Numbered from the stretch's first letter, positions 1-9,502 are shown. The stretch: 64,000 bases of DNA from Micromonospora polyrhachis (GCF_014203835.1 NZ_JACHJW010000001.1:5034501-5098500); one strand, 5' to 3'. Notes: generated from the sequence alone by a model not told the origin. Numbers and translations: made by a program.

Positions 1-134
1 CGGTGCCATTCCTGCGCTGCCGGGATCGGCCCGGTAGGCCGGGAGCGGCCATAACCGGGCTCGGGGACTCCGTCTGGGACGCCCTCGATTCCAAGGCATC
101 CCGCTGAACCAAACTCTTCCGAAGGGATTCTGAT

Positions 135-567
135 ATGCGAACATCCGCGAGAAGAGCCGCTTCCGTGGGCCTGCTCGCCGTGGTCACGCTGGCCGGTTCG
201 GCGTGCACCAGCGGTGGCGGCGGCGGGGACCCGACAGCCCACCGACGTCGGACAAGGTGGAGACATCCACCGTGACGATCGGCGACGCAGCCGCCTCGAC
301 CGGTCCCGCCAACTGACCACCTACAAGTTGGTGGACGGGAAGTTCGTGCTGGTGGGTGATCTCGCCACCGACACCGGGACCAGCGCCGACGGCGGCCGGA
401 CCTGGAAGTTCACGCTCAAGGGCGGGATCAAGTTCGACGACGGTACGCCGGTCACCGCCAAGGACGTGAAGTACGGCATCGAGCGCCTCTACGACCCGGG
501 GAAGGTGCTCGGACCCAAGTACGTGCCGCAGTGGTTGTCCGGCGGCGACTACGCCAAGGCGTACTAG
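135..567 (+). pseudogene. Remnant of oligopeptide ABC transporter substrate-binding lipoprotein
   Basis: The ATG at 135 follows a GAAGGG ribosome-binding site and opens a lipoprotein signal peptide ending in the lipobox LAGSAC. After about 33 residues that frame runs into nonsense. Solute-binding sequence then continues in a second frame (DKVETSTVTIGDAAAS, about 255-325) and, after an apparent gap, in a third frame from about 310 (LTTYKLVDGKFVLVG, then [20 protein letters not shown]), where it stops at 567. This is the N-terminal part of an SBP family 5 (DppA/OppA-like) protein carrying at least two frame changes and missing about three quarters of its length. It cannot make a working binding protein. 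A fragment of the partner ATPase follows at once, so the permease genes have been lost. Confidence 0.8.
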
Positions 568-1007
<440 letters not shown>

Positions 1008-2332
1008 GCCCGTCATGGACGTGCTCGTTGGTGACCCACGGCCGCAGCCCCCGGACCTGGCCGGCGGTCACCATCGACTGTGCGAAGTCGACGTAGAGGT
1101 CATCGAAGTAGACGACCGCCGCGACGGGAACGGTGTTGCCGGCCAACCGGTCCGGGTCGTACAGGCGTGGCCAGTCGTCATGAGCGGCCAGCAGATCGGC
1201 GCACCCGCGCAGTGGCCTGAGCGCTGGATCCTGGTCGAAGAGCCAGGGATAGAACATCTCCGCCGTGAAGTTGACCTCGGCGCGGTGCCACAGGTCGAAC
1301 TCGTCGAACTCGGCCCGCACCCGGCTCGCCGACCAGGACGAAGCGGTGCCCTGGCAGTAGATCGACTCATGTAGCAGCGCGTACAACGGCTGGCCGGCCA
1401 TCGACACCATCCGGTCGACGCCGCGCAGGAAGGTGTCGGAGAGGACCGGTCCGCCCGGCGCGGATATGAAGGCCAGTTCGAGCAGATGGTGCAGGTTGTC
1501 GAAACCACTTGCCATGCCGAACGTGAGGCCCGACATCTGGAACCGCTCGGTCGACAGCCGCTCGCCGCTGGGCAGTCGGATGTCGTTGTCGGCGAGGTGG
1601 TCCACCACCTGCCGTACCACCTTTCGATCTCCCGGGTAGCGCGTGTAGAACCGCTCGGTGTGGGCCAACGCCCGGGGATAGGCTGCCCGGTACACCTGGT
1701 CCGGGTGGGCGGTCAGGCTCGGCAGGCCGCCGGCGATCATCACCTCGGCCAGGCCCTGGGGCGCCGATGAGAGGTAGGTCATCGCGCAGAAGCCGCCGAA
1801 GCTCTGCCCGAGCAGGCTCCACGGCCGGTCCCCGAGCAACTGCCGGCGGATGAGTTCCGCGTCCTGCACGATCGCGTCCGCCCGGAAATGACGCAGGTAG
1901 GCCGCTGCCTCCGCGTCGGTGCGCCCGGCCAGCGACTGCCGGTTCAGCGGGGTGCTGCGGCCGGTACCCCGCTGGTCGAGCAGCAGTACCCGATAGTTCC
2001 GTAGCGCCTGGTGTAGCCACGCGCTCGACGACGACGGCCGGTCGGCCGCACTTCCCGGCCCACCCTGGAGGAACAACAACCACGGCAGGTCCCGGTTGTC
2101 GGCGTTCTGCTGGGCGACGACCTCACGGGCGAACAGTTCGATCAGTGGCCCGTCGGGATCATCATGATCGAGTGGAACCTCCAGCAGGTGCTCCACGCAC
2201 ACCTGGCCTGGCCGGATGTACCTCAGCGTCATCCCGATGCATCCTCCGCGGTAGTGGGGTTGGAGGAACTATCACCCAGCGCCGTTGGGGCTGTCCCATC
2301 CCAGACATCGACAACCCCCCGGTTATGCCGAT

Positions 2333-2388
2333 CCCATCTGCTGCGTCCCAGCCCCATCTGCTGAGGTGCCTGGCCCCATCCGCTGCGG
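2333..2388. promoter_or_regulatory. Three direct repeats in the divergent promoter region
   Basis: The motif CCCATCTGCTG, or one-base variants, occurs at 2333, 2353 and 2375, about two helical turns apart, between the divergent hydrolase and NAD-kinase genes. The spacing is what a co-operative regulator would need. No regulator gene is adjacent, so function is inferred only. Confidence 0.35.
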
Positions 2389-2465
2389 TCGGTTGCCTCT
2401 GCGTCGACGGACGCGACCTGCGTAAGTGCCCTGCAAAGCGCGCATACCGGGCGATAATTGCGATT

Positions 2466-3428
2466 ATGGCGACGAAAGCGGAACGTAGTGCTGGCGAGCG
2501 CCCGTACACGATCGGCCTCGTGCTGCATCCCAGCAGGAGCGTGCTGGACTCGATCCAGGTGATCACGGAGTTCGGGGCGGCCCACGGTGTTGCCGTCATC
2601 GCTCGGGTGGCGGATGCCGATCGTGTCGGTAGCGATGTCACGTTGGTCGACACGGAGGAGTTCGTCGACCGGGCCGACGCGGTGGTGAGCCTGGGCGGTA
2701 ACGGCACGATGCTCGGCGCGATGCGGCTGGTCGTGGACCGGGGTGTACCAGTCCTGGGCGTCAACCATGGCCGGCTCGGATTCCTGGTGGAGATCGCCCC
2801 GACGGAGTTGGCGGCCGCCCTGGTCCGGCTGGTCGAGAACACGTTCACCCTGGAGCCGCACAGCTGCCTCGACGTGGGCGTCCAGGGAGCCACTGCCAGT
2901 TGGATGGCCTTCAACGACGTGGTGCTCACCGCAACGAAGCCGTTCGGCGGGATGACGGTCGACCTGCTGGTCAACGGGGCGGGGCACGGCTACTACCGGG
3001 GCGACGCCCTCGTCTGCTGCACGCCGATCGGGTCCACGGCCTACAACTACGCGGCCGGTGGGCCGGTCGTCTCGCCCTCCTCTCCGTCGGTGGTGCTCAC
3101 CCCGGTGGCACCGATGTCGGGCATCGGCCGGTCGGTCGTACTCGGCGGCGACGACGTCATCTCGCTGGCGAACCCTTCGCCCGATCAGCCGTTACTCGTG
3201 TCGATCGACGGCGTACGCGCGGGCCAGCTCGATCCGCAGGGGGCGCTGTCGATCAGTTTGCACAACGACGCGGTCTCCCTGATCCGGTTGGACGCGGACA
3301 TCCATGCCCAACGGGCCAGGGTCAAGCTCAGCCTCCTCGACCTCCCGCTGCGTCCGGACCAACTGCTCGAACTCATCCCACAGCCGCTGCGCGAACGTGC
3401 CGAGCGGCACCGGAGAGCCAACTCCTGA
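2466..3428 (+). CDS. NAD kinase homologue with altered GGDG motif
   Basis: A 320-residue ATP-NAD kinase family protein; the family phosphorylates NAD to NADP in the cytosol. The usual glycine-rich catalytic motif GGDG reads GGNG here (LGGNGTML, Asn79), so the conserved Asp is replaced. The second family motif is present as FND (Asn150-Asp151), as is TPIGSTAYNYAAGGP. The C-terminal all-beta domain looks complete. The ATG at 2466 is chosen because the frame upstream (from 2145) lies antisense to the hydrolase and has no family likeness. Actinomycetes often carry several paralogues, so this may be a second copy with reduced or changed activity rather than the essential enzyme. Confidence 0.85.
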   Translation: MATKAERSAGERPYTIGLVLHPSRSVLDSIQVITEFGAAHGVAVIARVADADRVGSDVTLVDTEEFVDRADAVVSLGGNGTMLGAMRLVVDRGVPVLGVNHGRLGFLVEIAPTELAAALVRLVENTFTLEPHSCLDVGVQGATASWMAFNDVVLTATKPFGGMTVDLLVNGAGHGYYRGDALVCCTPIGSTAYNYAAGGPVVSPSSPSVVLTPVAPMSGIGRSVVLGGDDVISLANPSPDQPLLVSIDGVRAGQLDPQGALSISLHNDAVSLIRLDADIHAQRARVKLSLLDLPLRPDQLLELIPQPLRERAERHRRANS

Positions 3429-3453
3429 TCCGTCCTCCCGGGGCGTTTCATTC

Positions 3454-3486
3454 GGCAGCCAGGCAAGCCAGGCAAGCCAGGCTGCC
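3454..3486. terminator. Hairpin between convergent genes
   Basis: Arms GGCAGCC (3454-3460) and GGCTGCC (3480-3486) enclose short CAGGCAAGC-type direct repeats. It lies between the convergent NAD-kinase and ClpN genes and could end transcription in both directions. Confidence 0.4.
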
Positions 3487-3544
3487 AACCCGGGCGGAAA
3501 GGTGCCTGTCAGGATGGCTGGCCGATGCCCTGCGGGACGTTGGC

Positions 3545-4000
3545 CTACGGTTGGTTGGGCCTGGTGAGCTGAGCGACCACCCGACTGACCTCCCGCTGGG
3601 CGGTGGCCAGGTCGATGCCGAGCCGATTGAGGACCTGCGCGGCCACGCCCGCACCTTCGGCGAGCAGCCCGAGCAGGATGTGTTCGGTGCCGATGTAGTC
3701 GGTGCCGAGTTGGTCTGCGCTCTGCGCCGCCAGTTGCAGACTCCGCGTGGCTGGCGGCGTGAACGGAAGGTGCCCGACCGGCGCGGTGCTACCGATCCCG
3801 ATGACCTGGTCGATCTGGGTGCGAAGTTGCTCGTTCGAGTGGCCCAGCCGTTCCAGCACGAACGGCGCTATGCCTTGCCCTTCGGCGAGCAGTCCGAGCA
3901 GGAGATGCTCGGTGTCGATGTGCGGATGCTTGTGGTCCCGGGCCTCTTGCTGGGCCAACACCACGACCCGCCGTGCCCGGTCAGTCAACCGTTCGAACAC
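3545..4000 (-). CDS. Stand-alone Clp N-domain (ClpN) protein
   Basis: A 151-residue protein made of the two-repeat N-terminal domain of ClpC/ClpA chaperones without any ATPase. Repeat 1 is near residues 3-68 (FERLTDRARRVVVLAQQEA, then HIDTEHLLLGLL) and repeat 2 near 75-140 (LGTDYIGTEHILLGLL). In full-length Clp proteins this domain binds adaptors and substrates, so a free copy may act as adaptor, decoy or sensor of the Clp machine; that is inference. The GTG at 4000 follows AGAGGGGG and starts exactly at the domain (VFERLTDRARR); the longer frame upstream has no likeness. It is convergent with the NAD-kinase gene. Confidence 0.8.
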   Translation of the reverse strand: MFERLTDRARRVVVLAQQEARDHKHPHIDTEHLLLGLLAEGQGIAPFVLERLGHSNEQLRTQIDQVIGIGSTAPVGHLPFTPPATRSLQLAAQSADQLGTDYIGTEHILLGLLAEGAGVAAQVLNRLGIDLATAQREVSRVVAQLTRPNQP

Positions 4001-4275
4001 CGCACCAACCCCCTCTGGTTCGGCAGTAGAGCCTAGTCGAAGCGACGAGCACGGTGGGCGTTCCGTTTCCCAGGGAACACCCCGCCACCAAGCCCACCTG
4101 GTGATCATGAACCTGGCGCCCGTTCGATGCCACCTGCGCCGCCTGACTCGGACTCCAATGCTGACGGGCATCTCGTACGACGTGGAACGTCCCAACGCTC
4201 GTGAACCAGATCCCACGCCGGGTGCCCTCAACCGTTCGCCGATGCCGCATCCGCACTCCGCTAACCTGAGTCGCT

Positions 4276-5397
4276 GTGGGGGCGACATTCAGGGACGACC
4301 CCGGCCGTGTCACGGATGAGAAATCGCCATTGGCCTTCTTCGTCGACGTGGTCCGAACAGGCACCGTGGCCGGCGCCGACTGGACGTTCACGCCGGACGA
4401 GGTTGCCCAGGCGATGGGCATCGAGCCTGCGGAGAACCAGAACGGGCGGTCGTTGTGGCACGACTACGGTCTGGTCGAGTTCTTCTGGGAACAAACCGCC
4501 GACGGGCAGTCCTGGCGGGGCACCCACTTCAGCGTCCAGGTTCACCGACTCGGCGGCGGCGTTGAGTACGTGCTCCCGCCCGTCGTGGCAGACGCCACCG
4601 CCACCGCCACCGCCACCGCGTCGGACGAGGTCGCCTTCGATGCGCTTTGCCAGGCACTCGAGCCCGTGTCCCTGGTGCCGATGCCATGGTCCGATCCCGA
4701 CCTGCACGCCTGGTGTCAGCCTGACTCCACCGTATTGGTGCTGGTCGTCACCGACGATCCTGATCCGGCCAGCCATGCGTCGACGGTGCGGCCGGGGCAC
4801 GTATACAAGATCTCTGCACCGCACCACCCCGGGCGCATCGATCTCACCGGCATCGCGTCAACCGGAATGGGCGCGACAGCCCGGCACCTGCTCAACCTCG
4901 ATATGGACGGCCGATACGCCTGGCTGACTCGACGACTCGCCACCGAGACCGGTGACGCCAACTGGTGGTTGCACCTCTACGGGCACGTCGATGTCCGCAT
5001 CCACGAGCAACCACGACGCCGGCCACAGTGGGTCGTCCTGCGACTGTGGCTACTCGACCGAGCCGCCACCGTCGGTCCGTTCCGCCCGCACGAGCACGCC
5101 GAGGCCCGGGCCCGGTTCGTCGGTGACCTGTTCGCCCGCGGTATTGCCAAAGGACTTGATGGTGTCCTGCCCACCGCCGACGAACTCGTCCGGTCGTGCC
5201 TCGCCGCCATTCCGATCACCATCGCGGAGGTTACCAGCATCGACGACTGGCGACACGAGTCCCTCGACACCATACGTCGCCTCCGCCTGGCCAAGAACCT
5301 GATCAATGCTGCTCAGGGCCACCGAGTACGGGTCACCCACCCAGGTACCCTCGCCGATCTTGATCAGTGGATTCGCTTCCAACCCTGCTTCGCCTGA
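4276..5397 (+). CDS. Unrecognised 373-residue protein
   Basis: I do not recognise this protein. It has no signal peptide or membrane segment and is rich in Trp and acidic residues. The first 100 residues (WHDYGLVEFFWEQ, then HFSVQVHRLG) resemble small immunity-like modules seen in actinomycete genomes, but this is an impression only. A Thr-Ala run near residues 110-116 (GCCACC triplets) separates it from the rest. The GTG at 4276 is the furthest start in frame; its ribosome-binding site is weak, so a later start is possible. It precedes another unrecognised gene on the same strand by 199 bases. Confidence 0.5.
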   Translation: MGATFRDDPGRVTDEKSPLAFFVDVVRTGTVAGADWTFTPDEVAQAMGIEPAENQNGRSLWHDYGLVEFFWEQTADGQSWRGTHFSVQVHRLGGGVEYVLPPVVADATATATATASDEVAFDALCQALEPVSLVPMPWSDPDLHAWCQPDSTVLVLVVTDDPDPASHASTVRPGHVYKISAPHHPGRIDLTGIASTGMGATARHLLNLDMDGRYAWLTRRLATETGDANWWLHLYGHVDVRIHEQPRRRPQWVVLRLWLLDRAATVGPFRPHEHAEARARFVGDLFARGIAKGLDGVLPTADELVRSCLAAIPITIAEVTSIDDWRHESLDTIRRLRLAKNLINAAQGHRVRVTHPGTLADLDQWIRFQPCFA

Positions 5398-5596
5398 CAA
5401 CCCCCCAACCGCCACGCGGGCGGACAGATGAGTTCCGACCTGATCGTGCAGCGGCTCGTGGTCGATGGTGCCGGACTCGACGCGGCGATCGACGGAACCG
5501 ACTGTCCGGGCTCAGGGGGCAAACAGGACGGCGGCCTGCGGAATCGTACCGATACGTAGTCTTGTCGGTTGCGTCTTCGGCAGGCAGGCTGGCCCG

Positions 5597-7438
5597 ATGG
5601 GGCGGTCGGATAGCGACAAGCTGGGCGACGGTGACCTACCACCTGCCGGAATTCGGCGCATTGGCTCAGGAGACGAGGCCCGGAAGCTCGCTCACCGGCT
5701 GCTGACACCGGGACGGCGGTGGCCGGTTGTCGTACTGACGATCTCGGCCGGGCACGACGAACCCTTCGGGGACCCGGAGGAGATCAAGGAGGCAGTCGGC
5801 GACCTGGCCGAGGTGGTGTTGATGCCGACGAGCGAGGTCTCTTGGGCGTTCTCCGGCGAGATGCCAGCCCTGACCCAGGTGTACGGCGGTGCCGGGCGGG
5901 TGTACCCGGTCGACCACGGCTGGGTCGGGATGCCGAGCCGCAGCCGACTACGGTTCGCCTACACGTCCCGCGACCGGCCTCGGATCACTGACCAGCTGAT
6001 CAACGACACGCTGGCGGCGGCGATGGCGGCCGGGCTGGTCGAGTCGCGTACCCGGCCCGGGATCCAGCAACGGTCGGGCCAGGTGCAGGGCGTGATCGGG
6101 TCACGGGCCCTGGTGACCCTGGCCGACAACTCGGTGGCGACAGTCTGGGAGGAGCTGACCGTCCCGGGCGTTCCCCTGGATCGGCTGTTGACCAAGGGAC
6201 AGTCCGTTGTGGGCACCTACGACCCGGTTTCGCGGCGGCTGGATCTGCGGGACGCGGTGCGGTTCACCGATCCGGTCGACGCCGAGCGGGCGGTGAACGC
6301 GACGTACCGGATCGGGGACGTCGTCCTGGCGGATGTGGCGGAGGTGGCCGAGGAGGCGGTGCGGCTCCGGCTCCTCCCCGAACTCACCATCGCGGTCGAC
6401 CGCGATGCGGTGACCACCAACCCGATGGACCTGCTGACCGGACTGTTCACCGTGGGCGAGATCGTCGCCTGTCGCGTCGTCGCGCTCGATCCGCCACGGC
6501 TACGCCTGGACGACGTCGACGACGCGGAGTCGCTCAAGTCCGCGCCGAGTCTGCTTTCCGACGGTCCACCCTGGTTGTGCTTGCCCGAGCCCTCGCCGCC
6601 GCCCCCGGCCGCATCGTCGTCGTCGCCGATGCCGGTCGCCCCGTCATCGTCGTCGGTGGGCCTGGCATCGTCGGTCGGGCCGAAGGGGTCGCCCACGGTG
6701 CCCCGGCAGCCGACCCCGTTCGACCTGGACCGACGTCGTACGAACGGCGGACAGCCGGTGGCACCGCGGCTCGCCTCCGGAGTACGCCTTGAGGAACTCC
6801 AGCAGCTGGGCGCCGAACTGGCGGCGGAACGGGCCACCCGTCGGGCCCTGGCCGACGAACTCGCCGGTCTGCGCCTTCGGGCAGCGGAACTGGAGGAGGA
6901 TCTGGCGCACGCGAACCGCTCCATCGAGCAACTACAGACCCGCTACCGCAACGCTGACCGGGTGAGACAGCAGGCAGCCAAGCAGCTCAAGAGCCTCCAG
7001 GGGCGGGCCGAGCCGCCGCGCGACCGGGTCGACCAGTTGTTCCTGGATTCCGAGGAGCAGTTCCGCTACGAGATTTTCTGCGAGTGGGCGCAGCGGATTC
7101 CAGCCGCCGAGAAGGCGGAGCGGCCCCTGGCCCCGTACACGTTGGGCCCCGACTTTCTTGCCTCCATCGACCAGGCCGAGGGGGTGAGCCGGGTCAAGGT
7201 GGTGGCCGTGGTGGTGGAGGTGCTCACCGAGCAGGTCCAGCGCATGGTCGGCCGCGACCTGCATCGGCTGCGTGACGGGCTGGCCGGGAGTTCGTATGTC
7301 AGTCGACCCGACGGGGCGACCTGCTGGCGCGTCGCGCTACAACGCAATGCCGCCGCCGCGCGGCGTCTGCACTATTGGCGTACGCCACACGGTTACGAGT
7401 TCTCCCGGGTCGTTCTGCACGACGACTACCGGCCCTGA
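5597..7438 (+). CDS. Unrecognised protein with OB-like repeats, coiled coil and conserved C-terminal region
   Basis: A 613-residue cytosolic protein I cannot name. The layout visible is: an alpha/beta N-terminal region (PVVVLTISAGHDEPFG), two stretches with an S1/OB-like pattern (GQVQGVIGSRALVTLADNSVA, and GDVVLADVAEVAEEAVRLRL up to RLRLDDVDD), a Pro/Ser low-complexity hinge (EPSPPPPAA), a coiled coil (ELAAERATRRALADELAGL up to QQAAKQLKSL) and a C-terminal region of about 130 residues (EEQFRYEIFCEWAQRIP up to YEFSRVVLHDDYRP). The ATG at 5597 is the most likely start, as upstream sequence in frame (from 5465) looks non-coding. OB folds suggest nucleic-acid contact; that is inference. Confidence 0.6.
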   Translation: MGRSDSDKLGDGDLPPAGIRRIGSGDEARKLAHRLLTPGRRWPVVVLTISAGHDEPFGDPEEIKEAVGDLAEVVLMPTSEVSWAFSGEMPALTQVYGGAGRVYPVDHGWVGMPSRSRLRFAYTSRDRPRITDQLINDTLAAAMAAGLVESRTRPGIQQRSGQVQGVIGSRALVTLADNSVATVWEELTVPGVPLDRLLTKGQSVVGTYDPVSRRLDLRDAVRFTDPVDAERAVNATYRIGDVVLADVAEVAEEAVRLRLLPELTIAVDRDAVTTNPMDLLTGLFTVGEIVACRVVALDPPRLRLDDVDDAESLKSAPSLLSDGPPWLCLPEPSPPPPAASSSSPMPVAPSSSSVGLASSVGPKGSPTVPRQPTPFDLDRRRTNGGQPVAPRLASGVRLEELQQLGAELAAERATRRALADELAGLRLRAAELEEDLAHANRSIEQLQTRYRNADRVRQQAAKQLKSLQGRAEPPRDRVDQLFLDSEEQFRYEIFCEWAQRIPAAEKAERPLAPYTLGPDFLASIDQAEGVSRVKVVAVVVEVLTEQVQRMVGRDLHRLRDGLAGSSYVSRPDGATCWRVALQRNAAAARRLHYWRTPHGYEFSRVVLHDDYRP

Positions 7439-7494
7439 CCGTACGACGAAAGTAGGCCGACCGCCGTTGTTCGATCAGGCAGCGCCCGATGCGG

Positions 7495-8136
7495 TCAGCC
7501 GCTGATCGCGATCCAGGTGGCGCGGGCGCGGGCCAGTTCGGTGCCGGCCGAGTCGTAGAGGGTGGTGTGCACGAGGGCTTTGCGCCCTTCGACCGAGGTC
7601 AGCGCTCCGCGTACCACGCACTCGTTCCCGGGTACGGGCAGCCGGTCCAGTCGTGCGGCGATCCGACCCAACACGTACGGCCGACCGGCACCGATCACCG
7701 CCCAGCCGCCGGGGCAGTCCAGCGCGGCCCAGAGCATCGCGGGTGACACATCCCCTGGAACGGTCCACGGGGCGGCGGTGCTGCCGTCCGGCATTCGGCC
7801 GGGGAAGATGCGTAGCCCGTCGGCACGTTCCGGCCCGCAGACGTAGCAGGTGGGGAACGGATGTTCGGTGAAGCCCGCGTATCCGGCGGAGACCGCGACC
7901 GCGTCGGCGTATCCGATCGGCGGGATGACGGTGTCGATCTCGTCGGCCGGCACAACGTCGGCCACGACGGTGCCGTCGGGGGCGTGGACCTGACCGCCGA
8001 CCCGGGACAGCGGAGTGTCCAGCGGGGGTGGCGTGCGCAGCGTGACCTGACCGCCATCGGAGCCGGCGAAGATGCCCGCCGAGTAGCCACCGTTGCCCGA
8101 GCCGGCCGGCCCGTTGAAGCGCGCTGGAACGATCAT
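7495..8136 (-). CDS. Hotdog-fold thioesterase-like protein
   Basis: A 213-residue protein of the type annotated as thioesterase-family or hotdog-fold proteins in actinomycetes. The start FNGPAGSGNGGYSAG and a Cys-rich motif FPTCYVCGPER are typical of a group that hydrolyses or binds acyl-CoA-like thioesters; the substrate here is not known. The ATG at 8136 follows GAGAGGAAG, giving a much better start than the upstream frame. It sits beside the IS30 element, which is inserted 65 bases upstream of its start and may separate it from its native promoter. Confidence 0.6.
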   Translation of the reverse strand: MIVPARFNGPAGSGNGGYSAGIFAGSDGGQVTLRTPPPLDTPLSRVGGQVHAPDGTVVADVVPADEIDTVIPPIGYADAVAVSAGYAGFTEHPFPTCYVCGPERADGLRIFPGRMPDGSTAAPWTVPGDVSPAMLWAALDCPGGWAVIGAGRPYVLGRIAARLDRLPVPGNECVVRGALTSVEGRKALVHTTLYDSAGTELARARATWIAISG

Positions 8137-8161
8137 CGCTCTTCCTCTCCGCTCCGGTGTC

Positions 8162-8177
8162 AGGAAGGGCCCCCTCC
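8162..8177. repeat. Short GC-rich palindromic repeat, left of the IS
   Basis: The sequence AGGAAGGGCCCCCTCC resembles the small AGGAAGGGCCCCTTCTTA-like palindrome that I recall as common between Micromonosporaceae genes. A related copy lies on the other side of the IS at 9486-9502. It lies 25 bases outside the IS terminal repeat. Confidence 0.4.
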
Positions 8178-8201
8178 AGGGCGGGGCGGATTCCAGGGGT
8201 C

Positions 8202-9457
8202 GTTGCAACACAGGTGATCAACTGGCTTCGGTCAGAAGCTTAGCGATGCGCTCGGCTGGGGTGTCCCAGCCGAGTGTTTTGCGTGGTCGGCCGTTGAGTT
8301 CGGCGGCGACGGCGGCGAGGTGCTCCGGGGCGTGGACGGCGAGGTCGGTGCCTTTGGGGAAGTACTGGCGAAGCAGACCGTTGGTGTTCTCGTTGGAGCC
8401 GCGTTGCCAGGGCGAGTGTGGATCACAGAAGTAGACGGGAATGTCCGCAGCGGTGCTGAACTGGTGGTGCAGGGCCATTTCGGTGCCTTGGTCCCAGGTC
8501 AGGGATCGTTTGAGGTGGGCCGGCAGGGTGGCGACGGTGGCCTGCAGCGCGTCACGGACACGCTCAGCGGTACGACCGCGACCCAGGTGCACCAACAGGA
8601 CGTAGCGGGTAGCGCGTTCCACCAGGGTGCCGATGGCCGAGGCGCTGTCCTTACCGATGATGAGGTCGCCTTCCCAGTGGCCGGGCACGGCCCGGTCGTC
8701 GGCTTCGGCGGGCCGGTCGCTGATCATCACCATGGGCGCGGTGAAGCGAGGCTGACGTTGTCCGGGTTGGCGGCGCGGGCGGCGGACCGCGCGGCCGGTA
8801 CGCAGCGCCCGAGTCAGCTCGCGGCGTAGCTCACCGCGTCCCTGCACGTAGAGCGCCTGGTAGATCGTTTCGTGGGTCACGTGCATCCCTGGCTGGTCGG
8901 GGAAGTCTCGCCGCAACCGTTGCACGATCTGTTCCGGGCTCCACTTACGGTCCAAGCCGTCCTGCACTGCCTGGCGTAGCCGCGGGTTCGCGGCGAGCTT
9001 GCCCGTCTTCGGCCGTGGGCGCCGCTGTTCGGCCCGTGCCTGAGCCGCGTGAGGGCGGTAGTCCCCTGTCCCGGGATGGGCATTACGGCGCAGTTCACGG
9101 CTGATCGTGGACGGATCCCGCCCCACCTCGGCTGCGATCGACCGAAGCGACCTGCCCTCGCGCCGCAGGTCAGCGATCAGGATCCGGTCGTCCACGGACA
9201 GAAACCGACCGGAGGAAGTCCCGGGCCGGGCAGGAGGTTGCGCCTCCTGCCCGGCCCGGGACTTCCGCCCGTGCCGCCAACGATGGCCAGTACGCCGGTT
9301 GACCCCGACGATCCGACACGCCTGTGCGGTACCTACACCCTGCGCCACAAGATCAAGATAAGCCTGACGCTCAGCATGCAACTTCTTCCGGCCCTGAGGC
9401 GCCCGGTCCTTACGGATCTCGAACACTGCAACTCCTGAACAGATCAGGTGTTGCAAC
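8202..9457 (-). mobile_element. IS30-family insertion sequence
   Basis: A 1256-bp element bounded by perfect 10-bp terminal inverted repeats GTTGCAACAC (8202-8211 and, inverted, 9448-9457), with one transposase gene filling it. The repeats continue imperfectly inwards. I could not see a target duplication directly flanking the ends. The intact frame and ends suggest it could still move. Confidence 0.85.
8218..9426 (-). CDS. IS30 family transposase
   Basis: A 402-residue transposase that cuts and joins the element's ends. The N-terminal region has two helix-turn-helix segments (TAQACRIVGVNRRTGHRWR; LRSIAAEVGRDPSTISREL). The DDE catalytic core shows the Asp in GHWEGDLIIGK, the Asp in LTWDQGTEM and the Glu in PWQRGSNENTNGLLRQYF. 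The GTG at 9426 follows AGGAG at good spacing; a TTG at 9456 within the terminal repeat would give ten more residues. The frame is undamaged and spans nearly the whole element. Confidence 0.95.
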   Translation of the reverse strand: MFEIRKDRAPQGRKKLHAERQAYLDLVAQGVGTAQACRIVGVNRRTGHRWRHGRKSRAGQEAQPPARPGTSSGRFLSVDDRILIADLRREGRSLRSIAAEVGRDPSTISRELRRNAHPGTGDYRPHAAQARAEQRRPRPKTGKLAANPRLRQAVQDGLDRKWSPEQIVQRLRRDFPDQPGMHVTHETIYQALYVQGRGELRRELTRALRTGRAVRRPRRQPGQRQPRFTAPMVMISDRPAEADDRAVPGHWEGDLIIGKDSASAIGTLVERATRYVLLVHLGRGRTAERVRDALQATVATLPAHLKRSLTWDQGTEMALHHQFSTAADIPVYFCDPHSPWQRGSNENTNGLLRQYFPKGTDLAVHAPEHLAAVAAELNGRPRKTLGWDTPAERIAKLLTEAS

Positions 9458-9485
9458 CACCACTAGAACTCAAGCGGTAAGCGAT

Positions 9486-9502
9486 AAGAAGGGGTCCTTC
9501 CT
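9486..9502. repeat. Short GC-rich palindromic repeat, right of the IS
   Basis: AAGAAGGGGTCCTTCCT is a near palindrome, related to the copy at 8162-8177 in opposite orientation. It lies between the IS end and the 3' end of the VOC gene and could also act as a terminator for the latter. Confidence 0.4.

Noticed and set aside
1-107. A partial frame ending at 105-107 (GLGDSVWDALDSKASR tail) upstream of the transporter remnant
   Set aside because: It is too short to assign; it could be the end of an upstream gene outside the window, but nothing identifies it.
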